From the NCBI RefSeq assembly GCF_002423035.1, contig NZ_DIUM01000041.1:1-23200 (forward strand): a stretch of DNA of 23,200 nt, in the 5' to 3' direction. Numbering within the stretch: the first letter of the stretch is position 1; every line of letters starts with the position of its first letter. The stretch is from Thiocapsa sp. UBA6158 (lineage in GTDB: Bacteria; Pseudomonadota; Gammaproteobacteria; Chromatiales; Chromatiaceae). Positions 1 to 8,643 of the stretch are shown piece by piece. The notes below the pieces were generated by a model, which did no database searches, was not told the DNA's origin, and was given only the letters and a program-made list of their open reading frames with translations. Position numbers and translations under genes: made by a program.

Positions 1-79
1 CCGAATCGGATCGACTGTCAAGACCTGTGTGACGACTCGGTTACGGAAGGGCTGAAGATCGCCGCAGCCCCGGCGCGAT

Positions 80-697
80 CTAGCGAACCTCGCGATCCTT
101 CACGTCTTCGGCGAGGTCGGTGTACTTGCAATGGATGCGTTCGGCTTGCGCCAAGAGGGCAGGGAGGTCGCCGCTGTTGTCGAGGATGTCGTCTGCTCGG
201 GCAAGACGTTCGGCGCGACTGATCTGGCTGGCGACAATGCGGTCGATCTCGCTGAGCGTCAGAGCGCTGCGCCGACGCACCCGCTCGCGCTGTGCCCCCT
301 CCGGGATATCGACGACGAGGACGCGATCGACGTGGGTGTGTTGGTTGGTCTCGAAGAGAAGCGGGATGACCAAGACGGCATAGGGCGCGTCGAGTGCCGC
401 AAGTCGCTCGAGCATCCGGTCCTTGATCCTTGGATGCAGGATGCCCTCCAGCCGAGTGCGTGACTTCGGGTCGGAGAAGACCTGCGTACGCAAGGCGTCG
501 CGGTCGAGCCGCCCGTCCGGCCCGATGAGGTCGGCGCCGAAGGTTGCGGCGATCTCGGCAAGGGCCGGTTGCCCGGGCTCGGTCAATTCACGCGCGATGA
601 CATCGGTGTCGATCACGCCCGCGCCGCGAGCGGCCAACGCCTCCGCAACAGTGGACTTGCCGCTGCCGATACCGCCGGTCAAGCCGATTACAAGCAT
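80..697 (-). CDS. coaE: Dephospho-CoA kinase
   Basis: Catalyses the last step of coenzyme A synthesis, ATP-dependent phosphorylation of the 3'-hydroxyl of dephospho-CoA, in the cytoplasm. The 205-residue product opens with MLVIGLTGGIGSGKST, which contains the P-loop at about residues 7-15. DTDVIARELTEPG follows at about 31-43, as expected for the substrate-binding side of CoaE, and an arginine-rich lid segment (RERVRRRSALT) lies in the C-terminal half. The length matches the family (about 200 aa). The frame stays open upstream to 751, but those 18 residues are not CoaE-like, so I chose the ATG at 697; the Shine-Dalgarno there is weak. It is last in the pilB-pilC-pilD-coaE block, a common gammaproteobacterial arrangement. 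The 55 bp between pilD and coaE hold the short palindrome at 753-779. Positions 1-79 beyond its stop show no gene. Confidence 0.95.
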   Translation of the reverse strand: MLVIGLTGGIGSGKSTVAEALAARGAGVIDTDVIARELTEPGQPALAEIAATFGADLIGPDGRLDRDALRTQVFSDPKSRTRLEGILHPRIKDRMLERLAALDAPYAVLVIPLLFETNQHTHVDRVLVVDIPEGAQRERVRRRSALTLSEIDRIVASQISRAERLARADDILDNSGDLPALLAQAERIHCKYTDLAEDVKDREVR

Positions 698-752
698 CTC
701 TTGGTCCGAATCCGTGCGCCGCGTCGCGGACGCGTTCAAAAGGAATCCCATC

Positions 753-779
753 TAAACCGAATGTGCCGGACGCGGTTTA
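753..779. repeat. Short palindromic element (collapsed form of the TAAACCGCGTC family)
   Basis: A 27-bp imperfect palindrome runs from TAAACCG to CGCGGTTTA. Its outer ends match the termini of the 82-86 bp elements elsewhere in the window, but the interior is almost entirely missing. The last three bases (777-779), read on the minus strand, are the TAA stop codon of pilD. A related half-end, GGACGCGTTCA, lies just beside it at about 727-738 without a clear partner. I read it as an internally deleted copy of the same repeat. It could also be an independent small hairpin acting at the pilD 3' end. Confidence 0.65.
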
Positions 780-1655
780 GAGCCCCACCATCTGTAAGTA
801 GGTCTGGTTGATCTGCTCTCCCCAGATCAGGCTGATCCAGCCCGCTGCCGCGAGAAAGGGACCGAAGGGCATGGGCGCGCCCCGCGCATGGCGGCCGCCC
901 AGGATCAATGCGACCCCGAGCACAGCCCCGGTCAAGGCGGACAACAGGATGATCTGCGGCAGGGACTGCCAGCCCAGCCAGGCGCCGAAGAGTGCCAGCA
1001 GCTTGAAGTCGCCGTAGCCCATGCCTTCCTTGCCGGTGGTCAGTCGAAAAAGATGGAAGACGGACCAGAGGCTGAGGTAGCCGGCGACAGCGCCCATGAT
1101 CGCCGAGTGACTGTCGGTGAAGACCGTGAAGAGGCTCAGGACCAAGCCGAGCCAGAGCAGCGGCAGTGTGATGCTGTCGGGCAGAAGCTGGGTATCGAAG
1201 TCGATCACGGCGAGTGCGATCAGTGCCCAGGTCAGCAGGAGGGCGGGGCCGGTCTGCCAGCCGAGACCCAATTGCAGGACAACGATCAGTGTGAGCAGCG
1301 CCGTGAAGATCTCCACCAATGGATAGCGTAGACCGATTCCCGCGCCGCAGGCCGAGCATCGACCGCGCAGGAGGAGATAGCTCAAGACCGGGATGTTCTC
1401 GTGGGCCCGAATCCGATGGCCGCAGTGCGAGCAGGTCGACGGCGGATGGGCCAGCGAGAGACGTTTCTGATCCGGTCGGTCGTTGGGGCTCGGCGTGCCG
1501 GAGAGCTCGGCACAGTCGCGCGCCCATTCGTCTTCGAGCATTCGAGGAAGCCGCAGGATGACAACATTGAGAAAACTGCCGACGATCAGTCCGACGAGGA
1601 TCGAGACCGCATAGAGCAGCAGCGGGGTTTGCTCGAAGACGTCAATCCAATCCAT
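777..1655 (-). CDS. pilD: Type IV prepilin peptidase / N-methyltransferase
   Basis: Inner-membrane aspartic protease that cleaves the leader of type IV prepilins and pseudopilins and methylates the new N-terminal residue. The 292-residue product has a first membrane segment at about 13-35. A cytoplasmic loop follows with the paired CxxC motifs typical of the bifunctional enzyme (Cys75, Cys78, Cys100, Cys103). Several more membrane helices come after it. The two catalytic aspartates of the family are seen in the DFDTQLLPD segment (about 152-160) and in GYGD (Asp216). The start at 1655 gives MDWIDVFEQ and has AAGGGG seven bases upstream. The frame stays open further upstream, but that part crosses the repeat element and is not protein-like. 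A repeat doublet separates it from pilC, and its stop codon lies inside the palindrome at 753-779. Confidence 0.95.
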   Translation of the reverse strand: MDWIDVFEQTPLLLYAVSILVGLIVGSFLNVVILRLPRMLEDEWARDCAELSGTPSPNDRPDQKRLSLAHPPSTCSHCGHRIRAHENIPVLSYLLLRGRCSACGAGIGLRYPLVEIFTALLTLIVVLQLGLGWQTGPALLLTWALIALAVIDFDTQLLPDSITLPLLWLGLVLSLFTVFTDSHSAIMGAVAGYLSLWSVFHLFRLTTGKEGMGYGDFKLLALFGAWLGWQSLPQIILLSALTGAVLGVALILGGRHARGAPMPFGPFLAAAGWISLIWGEQINQTYLQMVGL

Positions 1656-1762
1656 GCAGGGTCCCCTTGGCCGTCGAGTCGGTGTTTCGTTGAACGCAGG
1701 TTTCCGAGCCGTATCCGCGACGGCGCCCGGTGAGAGCGGCATGGGCAAGGCCCGATGCGAAC

Positions 1763-1892
1763 TAAACCGCGCCCGGCGCGGTTTAAAGTATTCAAAAATA
1801 TTAAATTTTAAACCGCGTCTCCCCGAGATCGAGGACATCTCCGAAGCCAAACGCAAAATGAAAATGTCGCATGTCGCTCTGGACGCGGTTTA
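1763..1892 (-). mobile_element. Composite palindromic element, left copy (MITE-like doublet)
   Basis: Read on the minus strand, this has three parts. First is an 84-bp unit (1892 down to 1809) bounded by perfect 11-bp inverted repeats TAAACCGCGTC. Next is a 23-bp AT-rich linker. Last is a 23-bp palindrome (1763-1785) made of TAAACCGCGCC, one central base, and its complement. The 84-bp unit matches 17022-17105 on the other strand at 81 of 84 positions, and the first 15 linker bases are also identical. The terminal palindrome corresponds to the second unit of the right copy with its interior lost. Inside the 84-bp unit is a smaller hairpin (GAGAT/ATCTC). The element lies between pilC and pilD and supplies the pilC stop codon. 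No transposase gene is present. I infer a non-autonomous mobile or REP-like element. Confidence 0.85.
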
Positions 1893-3137
1893 AACCACCG
1901 AGGCCAGTTTGAAGATCGGCAGGTACATGGCGATGATCAGACTCCCGACCAGGCCGCCGATCACGACCATGATCAGTGGCTCGAGCAGGCTGCTGAGACC
2001 GTCGACCGCATTGTCGACCTGCTCCTCGTAGAAGTCGGCGACCTTCGCGAGCATGTCGTCGAGCGACCCCGACTCCTCTCCGATGGATGTCATCTGAATG
2101 ACCATGTGCGGGAAAAGGTCTTGCTGGCGCATCGACAGTTGCAGCGATTGGCCGGTCGCGACCTCTTCGCGCATCTTCAAGACCGCGTTTTGGTAGACGA
2201 TGTTGCCGGTTGCACCCGAGACCGAGTCCAGCGCCTCGACCAGCGGTACGCCGGCCGCAAACATGGTCGAAAGCGTCCTGGCGAAGCGCGCGAGCGCGGC
2301 CTTGTTGAGGATCGGCCCGATGATCGGGATCTTCAGCGCCGTTCGATCGATCGCCTCGCGGAATGCGCGCGAGCGTCTGAAGGTGTTGGCGATGACATAG
2401 CCGACCGCGCCGAGTCCGAGGAGGATTGCCCACCACCATTTCTGCAGTGCATCGGACAGGCCGATGACCATGAGGGTGAAAGCGGGCAGATCGGCACCGA
2501 AGCTCGCGAACAAGTCCTTGAACTGCGGGATGACGAAGATGAGCAGAACCGCGCTTACGATGATGGCCACCGCGATGACCGCCACCGGGTAGAACATGGC
2601 CTTCTTGATCTTGCCCTTGATCGACTCGGTCTTTTCCTTGTAGGTCGCGATCTTGTCGAGCAGGAGGTCCAGTACGCCGGCCTGTTCGCCGGCAGCGACC
2701 AGGTTGCAGACCAGGTCGTCGAAATACAGCGGATACTTGCCCATCGCCAGCGCCATGGCATTGCCGCTCTCGATGTCTTGCTTGATGCCTAGGATCAAGT
2801 CCTGCATCGCCGGGTTTTCGTGGCCGCGTCCGACGATATCGAACGCCTGCACCAAGGGAACGCCGGCGGACATCATGGTCGCGAGCTGACGGGTGAAGAT
2901 GGCGAGGTCGCTGCTGGTGATCTTCTGCTTGTGGCTGAAGAGCGGTTGGGGCTTCTTCTTGACCTTGGTCGGGCTCACGCCTTGCCGTCGTAGATCGGCC
3001 CGCACCATCGTCATGCTGGCCGCACGGGTCTCGCCCGTCACCTTGGCCCCGCGCCGGTCGCGTCCTTCCCAGGTGAAGACGTAAGCCTTCTCGGCCTGCG
3101 GTTTGGGTTTCGGCTTTGCTTTAAGTGCGGTTGCCAT
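1890..3137 (-). CDS. pilC: Type IV pilus inner-membrane platform protein
   Basis: Polytopic inner-membrane protein of the GspF/PilC family that works with the PilB ATPase to extrude pilin subunits during pilus assembly. The product of about 415 residues has a lysine/proline-rich N-terminus and a short soluble region. Two homologous T2SSF domains follow, each starting with a FxRQLATMxxAGVPL-type segment (FTRQLATMMSAGVPLVQA, then FARTLSTMFAAGVPLVEA). Hydrophobic segments lie after each repeat and at the C-terminus (IMVVIGGLVGSLIIAMYLPI). I prefer the ATG at 3137 (MATALKAK). A GTG at 3152 would overlap the pilB stop as GTGA and add five residues; the choice is not certain. The stop TAA (1890-1892) is the first three bases of the adjoining repeat element. 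Confidence 0.95.
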   Translation of the reverse strand: MATALKAKPKPKPQAEKAYVFTWEGRDRRGAKVTGETRAASMTMVRADLRRQGVSPTKVKKKPQPLFSHKQKITSSDLAIFTRQLATMMSAGVPLVQAFDIVGRGHENPAMQDLILGIKQDIESGNAMALAMGKYPLYFDDLVCNLVAAGEQAGVLDLLLDKIATYKEKTESIKGKIKKAMFYPVAVIAVAIIVSAVLLIFVIPQFKDLFASFGADLPAFTLMVIGLSDALQKWWWAILLGLGAVGYVIANTFRRSRAFREAIDRTALKIPIIGPILNKAALARFARTLSTMFAAGVPLVEALDSVSGATGNIVYQNAVLKMREEVATGQSLQLSMRQQDLFPHMVIQMTSIGEESGSLDDMLAKVADFYEEQVDNAVDGLSSLLEPLIMVVIGGLVGSLIIAMYLPIFKLASVV

Positions 3138-3148
3138 GAGCGTTCTCG

Positions 3149-4864
3149 TCACTCCTTGGTGACTCGGTTGAGCTCCTCGAGGCTCGTCATCCCTTCTTTG
3201 ACCTTGCGCAGACCGGACTCACGCAGGTCCGCGATGCCTTCTCGACGGGCCTGCTCGGCGAGCTGCATCGCGTTTCCGCCCTCGAGGATGAGCCGCCTGA
3301 TCGACTCCGAGACCGGCATCACTTGGAAGATGCCGACACGCCCACGGTAGCCCTTGGTGCAGCGATCGCATCCCACGGGTCCGAAGACGACGATCCCTTC
3401 CTCGATGTCTTCTTCGCTGAAGCCCTCCTGGCGCAAGATCTCGCGCGGAAGGTCCTCGGGCGCCTTGCAGTGCGGACAGAGGCGACGCGCAAGACGTTGG
3501 GCCATGATGAGCAGGACGGAGGAGGCGATATTGAAGGGCGCAACGCCCATATTGGCGAGACGGGTCAGCGACTGCGGGGCGTCGTTGGTATGGAGTGTGG
3601 AGAGCACCAGATGTCCGGTCTGCGCGGCCTTGACCGCGATCTCGGCGGTCTCCAGGTCGCGAATCTCGCCGACCATGACGATGTCCGGGTCCTGACGCAG
3701 GAACGCCCGAAGCGCGGCGGCGAAGGTGAGACCCGTCTTGGGATTCATGCTGACCTGATTGATCCCCGGAACCTGAATCTCGACCGGATCTTCGACCGTC
3801 GAGATATTGATGTCCGGCTGATTCAGGAGATTGAGCGCGGTATAGAGCGACACCGTCTTCCCGGAGCCGGTCGGGCCGGTGACCAGGATCATGCCGTACG
3901 GCTTGTGGATGGCCTCCAGGAAGGCCGTACGCTGATCGAGCTCGAAGCCAAGTGCCTCGATGCCGACTTGAGCCGACGCGGAATCGAGGACCCGCAGCAC
4001 GACCTTCTCGCCGTAAAGGGTCGGCAAGGTATTGACGCGAAAATCGATGTCGCGCGTGCGGCTGACCTTGAGCTTGATGCGTCCGTCCTGAGGGACACGA
4101 CGCTCGGCGATATTCATCCGCGACATGACCTTCAGGCGTGCAACCAGACGCCCGGCGATATTCATGGGTGGACTCGCCACCTCGCGCAACATGCCGTCTT
4201 GTCTGAAGCGCACGCGAAAGAATTTCTCGTAGGGCTCGAAGTGGATGTCCGAGGCGCCCGATGAGATGGCATCCACCAGTACCTTGTTCACGTACCGGAC
4301 GATCGGTGCGTCGTCGACGTTGATGTCGGCGTCTTCGCGCAGATCCTCGTCGTCGGGCGTGATCTCGAGCTTTTCCAGGTCCGCATCCATGAGCTCGGTC
4401 ATGGTCGTGTCCTGGGCCTCGATCGCGGTCTCGATCGCCCCTTTGAGCTTGTCCTCTTCAACCAGCACCGCGTCGGTGGCCAGCCCGGTGTTGAAGCGGA
4501 TCTCCTCGAGCGCTTGATCGTTGGTCGGATCCGACAGCGCCAGGAAGAGGCGGTTGCCGCGGCGGAAGATCGGCAGCGCCCGGTGTTTGCGCACCAATCG
4601 CTCGTCGACCAGGTTCACCGGAAGGTTCAGCAAATTCAGTGCATGCAGATCGAGCAGCGGCACCCCGAATTCGTGCGAGGCCGCCACGGCGATACTGCGG
4701 CTGTCGAGCAGCTTCTGCTCGACCAGGTAAGGGACGAAGGCTTGCCGGCGGCGGGCCGCATCCTCGTAGGCGGCGATGGCGTCACGCTCGGAGATGAGGT
4801 TATCGCGCACCAGGCGCAAGGCGAGTCCCGAGAGCTTGTTCTTGGCTGTTTGGTCCGTCGCCAT
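3149..4864 (-). CDS. pilB: Type IV pilus assembly ATPase
   Basis: Cytoplasmic hexameric secretion ATPase (GspE/PilB family) that powers pilus extension. The 571-residue product has an N-terminal T2SSE_N (MshE_N-like) region at about 10-160. The ATPase core carries Walker A GPTGSGKT (330-337), an Asp box (STVEDPVE, about 356-362), Walker B around DPDIVMVGEIRD (392-403) and a His box (TGHLVLSTLHTNDA, 416-429). Two zinc-knuckle cysteine pairs, CPHC (463-466) and CDRC (499-502), are a PilB/GspE hallmark and argue against the retraction ATPase PilT. Length is normal for PilB. Twenty bases separate it from the upstream NYN gene, which suggests co-transcription. The Shine-Dalgarno before the ATG is weak. 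Confidence 0.97.
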   Translation of the reverse strand: MATDQTAKNKLSGLALRLVRDNLISERDAIAAYEDAARRRQAFVPYLVEQKLLDSRSIAVAASHEFGVPLLDLHALNLLNLPVNLVDERLVRKHRALPIFRRGNRLFLALSDPTNDQALEEIRFNTGLATDAVLVEEDKLKGAIETAIEAQDTTMTELMDADLEKLEITPDDEDLREDADINVDDAPIVRYVNKVLVDAISSGASDIHFEPYEKFFRVRFRQDGMLREVASPPMNIAGRLVARLKVMSRMNIAERRVPQDGRIKLKVSRTRDIDFRVNTLPTLYGEKVVLRVLDSASAQVGIEALGFELDQRTAFLEAIHKPYGMILVTGPTGSGKTVSLYTALNLLNQPDINISTVEDPVEIQVPGINQVSMNPKTGLTFAAALRAFLRQDPDIVMVGEIRDLETAEIAVKAAQTGHLVLSTLHTNDAPQSLTRLANMGVAPFNIASSVLLIMAQRLARRLCPHCKAPEDLPREILRQEGFSEEDIEEGIVVFGPVGCDRCTKGYRGRVGIFQVMPVSESIRRLILEGGNAMQLAEQARREGIADLRESGLRKVKEGMTSLEELNRVTKE

Positions 4865-4884
4865 GGCTTGTCTGTCGTCGCGCG

Positions 4885-5721
4885 TCAGCGGTTGACTGAA
4901 AAGGCGAGTCGGACATTGCTCGCGACCAGGCCGTTGTCCTTCTGCTCGCTCTCGTTGAGATAAAACTCAAGCACCGTCTCACGGTTCATCAACATGTCCT
5001 CGGTGACATCGTCGGCCAACTCGTTGACATGGCAAAAGACGCTGATGTAGGGAGAATCCGCTTCTCGTGGATCCGTTACCCACAGCGAGGGCGAGATGCG
5101 GTCCATGATCCTCAAGAAACCGTAACCCTTGTCCGCAAACCACTTTGTACAGACTCCGCGCACGCAGGATCCGGGCTTGCCCCACTCGTTGCGCGGCTCG
5201 TATGAGATCGGCAGCAGATCGGGGATCAGAAATCCGGAATAGTAGGCGTCGACCTGTTGCTGAAGTTGGCGCGAGACGTTCTTGAAGCCCATCAGCTCGA
5301 CCCGGCAACCGGTGTTCTGCAAGGCTTCGACGACCTGAAGAAAATCGCCGTCGCCGGTCACCAGCAGGACTTGATCGAGTTTGTTGGCCTGAAGCATGGC
5401 ATCGACCGCCATGTCGAGGTCGGCGTTGGCCTTGGTGGTGACGTTTCCGCTTTCGTCGGTATAGCGCCGGACCAGCTTCACGGTGATCTTCCAGCCGAAG
5501 TCCCGCACCATCTGCTGGTAGGTCTGTGCTTTTTTCTTGTATTCCATGTCCTCGCGAGCCCGCTCGGCATCGAAGGCCATGTAGGTGTTCAAACGTTGCA
5601 GGATGCCGCCTTCGCGAGCGGCGAAGCGTCGCAGCACGTCGTAGCGCATCTGAAAACCGCCGTTGTAGCGGACATTCTCGGCATCGACGAAGACGCCGAC
5701 TCTGAAACTCGAACTCATCAT
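4885..5721 (-). CDS. NYN-domain (LabA-like) putative RNase fused to a cold-shock-like domain
   Basis: The 278-residue product has two recognisable parts. Residues 7-165 form a NYN/LabA-type PIN-like fold: RVGVFVDAENVRYNGG (Asp13), NADLDMAVDAM (Asp101, Asp103) and VTGDGDFLQVVEAL (Asp124, Asp126). These acidic positions fit a metal-dependent RNase active site. Residues 188-274 resemble a cold-shock OB fold. KWFADKGYGFLRI matches the RNP1 motif region, ISVFCHVNEL the RNP2 region, and a closing segment ends in GLVASNVRLAF. This combination suggests an RNA-binding nuclease, but the target is unknown. It is the first gene of the pilB-pilC-pilD-coaE block; whether it acts on pilus expression is inference. 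Two ATG codons lie in tandem (5721 and 5718). An inverted repeat lies at 5753-5791 upstream. Confidence 0.85.
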   Translation of the reverse strand: MMSSSFRVGVFVDAENVRYNGGFQMRYDVLRRFAAREGGILQRLNTYMAFDAERAREDMEYKKKAQTYQQMVRDFGWKITVKLVRRYTDESGNVTTKANADLDMAVDAMLQANKLDQVLLVTGDGDFLQVVEALQNTGCRVELMGFKNVSRQLQQQVDAYYSGFLIPDLLPISYEPRNEWGKPGSCVRGVCTKWFADKGYGFLRIMDRISPSLWVTDPREADSPYISVFCHVNELADDVTEDMLMNRETVLEFYLNESEQKDNGLVASNVRLAFSVNR

Positions 5722-5752
5722 GACCGCGCTTTCGCATTTTGCGCACGGCAGC

Positions 5753-5791
5753 GCGGCCATCGCTCCCGCAGGTGTCGCGAGCGATGGCCGC
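5753..5791. promoter_or_regulatory. Perfect 13-bp inverted repeat upstream of the NYN gene
   Basis: GCGGCCATCGCTC (5753-5765) is repeated as its exact complement at 5779-5791 with a 13-base loop. It begins 32 bp upstream of the NYN start codon, in the gap after acs. It could be an operator, an mRNA leader hairpin, or a second part of the acs terminator. There is no T-run after it. Confidence 0.4.
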
Positions 5792-5813
5792 GGGTCGGCG
5801 AACCGTTTCGTTT

Positions 5814-5851
5814 GGCCGATCGCCCCTGCCTTGCGACGCAGGCGATCGGCC
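5814..5851 (-). terminator. Hairpin just after acs, possible terminator
   Basis: GGCCGATCGCC (5814-5824) pairs perfectly with GGCGATCGGCC (5841-5851), giving an 11-bp GC-rich stem with a 16-base loop. It starts 8 bases after the acs stop codon on the minus strand. No run of T follows, so it may protect the mRNA 3' end or act with Rho rather than as a classical intrinsic terminator. Confidence 0.5.
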
Positions 5852-5859
5852 GCGTTCCG

Positions 5860-7806
<1,947 letters not shown>

Positions 7807-7956
7807 GATTGTTGTCTCCTCGACTTGGTGAGTGAGCTGTGCCCGCGCAACGCGCGCATTCTTTCGGTGCCGGCGGACGCGAACGGCTAATAGTAAACCC
7901 TCCAATAGGGCGCAGCCAGCCGGGAACGACCGGGGTCTACTCGGGGGTGCCTGATC

Positions 7957-8634
7957 TCAGCACAGGAAATCCCGCAGCGGCAGTCCGTCGCTGTTGTCTC
8001 GATAGGCGGCCTGGGCGAGGAACAGCTCGGCCGAGGCCAGAGCATCGCTCAGCGCATTATGCGCGCTGTAACGGGGCAGGTTGTAACGATCGCCGAGCGC
8101 ATGCAGGCGCAGATCGGACGCCTTGAACGGGGTCTGGCGTCGCTCGAAGGTACGGTATGCCAATGTTTGGGTATCCACGACAGGCATCAGAAGTCCCTGC
8201 TTCCATAGCCGCTTGCAGGCGTTGGTCAGGAAGCCGCGCTCGATGCGTGCATGATGGGCAATCATCACCTTGCCCGCCAGGACCTCGAGAAGCTCTTCGA
8301 GGACGTCGGCAAGCTCGCTGCCTTCGGCGGACTCGTCGTCCGTGATCTGGTGGATGATCGCCGTCGCCTCGGGGATGGAACGATCGATCCGCACCACCCG
8401 ATGGCGCGCGCTCGACAGGTCGATGGATGTGCCTCTGACCCAGACATAGCCGACGCTCAGGATCAAATCGTTGGCGAGGTCCAGTCCGGTCGTTTCCAGA
8501 TCGATGGCGAGATAGTCCACCTCCCGATAGTCCGTTCTCGGCGCCGGAAACGGATGTTCCAGGTAGGAGCGTAAGGGCCCCGGGGGGGTCCGGCGCAGTT
8601 GCCAGCGGCGGCGCCAATCGAGCAGTCGCGACAT
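7957..8634 (-). CDS. DnaQ-fold 3'-5' exonuclease
   Basis: The 225-residue product is a DEDDh-type exonuclease related to the DNA polymerase III epsilon subunit. Exo I is AIDLETTGLD (Asp45, Glu47), Exo II is AHHARIERGFL (126-136), and Exo III is AHNALSDALA (His192, Asp197). In Exo II the usual Asn after His is His128, and the usual catalytic Asp appears to be Glu132. A basic N-terminal stretch of about 35 residues precedes the nuclease domain. It starts nine bases after the stop of the cNMP/CBS/DUF294 gene and is probably co-transcribed with it. This pair beside acetate transport genes recurs in many gammaproteobacteria (from memory of the families), but its role there is not established. It is unlikely to be the replicative proofreading subunit, given its context. 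Confidence 0.88.
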   Translation of the reverse strand: MSRLLDWRRRWQLRRTPPGPLRSYLEHPFPAPRTDYREVDYLAIDLETTGLDLANDLILSVGYVWVRGTSIDLSSARHRVVRIDRSIPEATAIIHQITDDESAEGSELADVLEELLEVLAGKVMIAHHARIERGFLTNACKRLWKQGLLMPVVDTQTLAYRTFERRQTPFKASDLRLHALGDRYNLPRYSAHNALSDALASAELFLAQAAYRDNSDGLPLRDFLC

Positions 8635-8643
8635 GATCAGTGC

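Noticed and set aside
1..79. Start of another gene downstream of coaE
   Set aside because: No ATG occurs on the minus strand in this stretch and no family motif is visible in any frame; it is too short to decide further.
7807..7956. Sigma-54 promoter upstream of acs
   Set aside because: I looked for the GG-N10-GC pattern with the usual TGGCAC and TTGC halves and found no convincing match.
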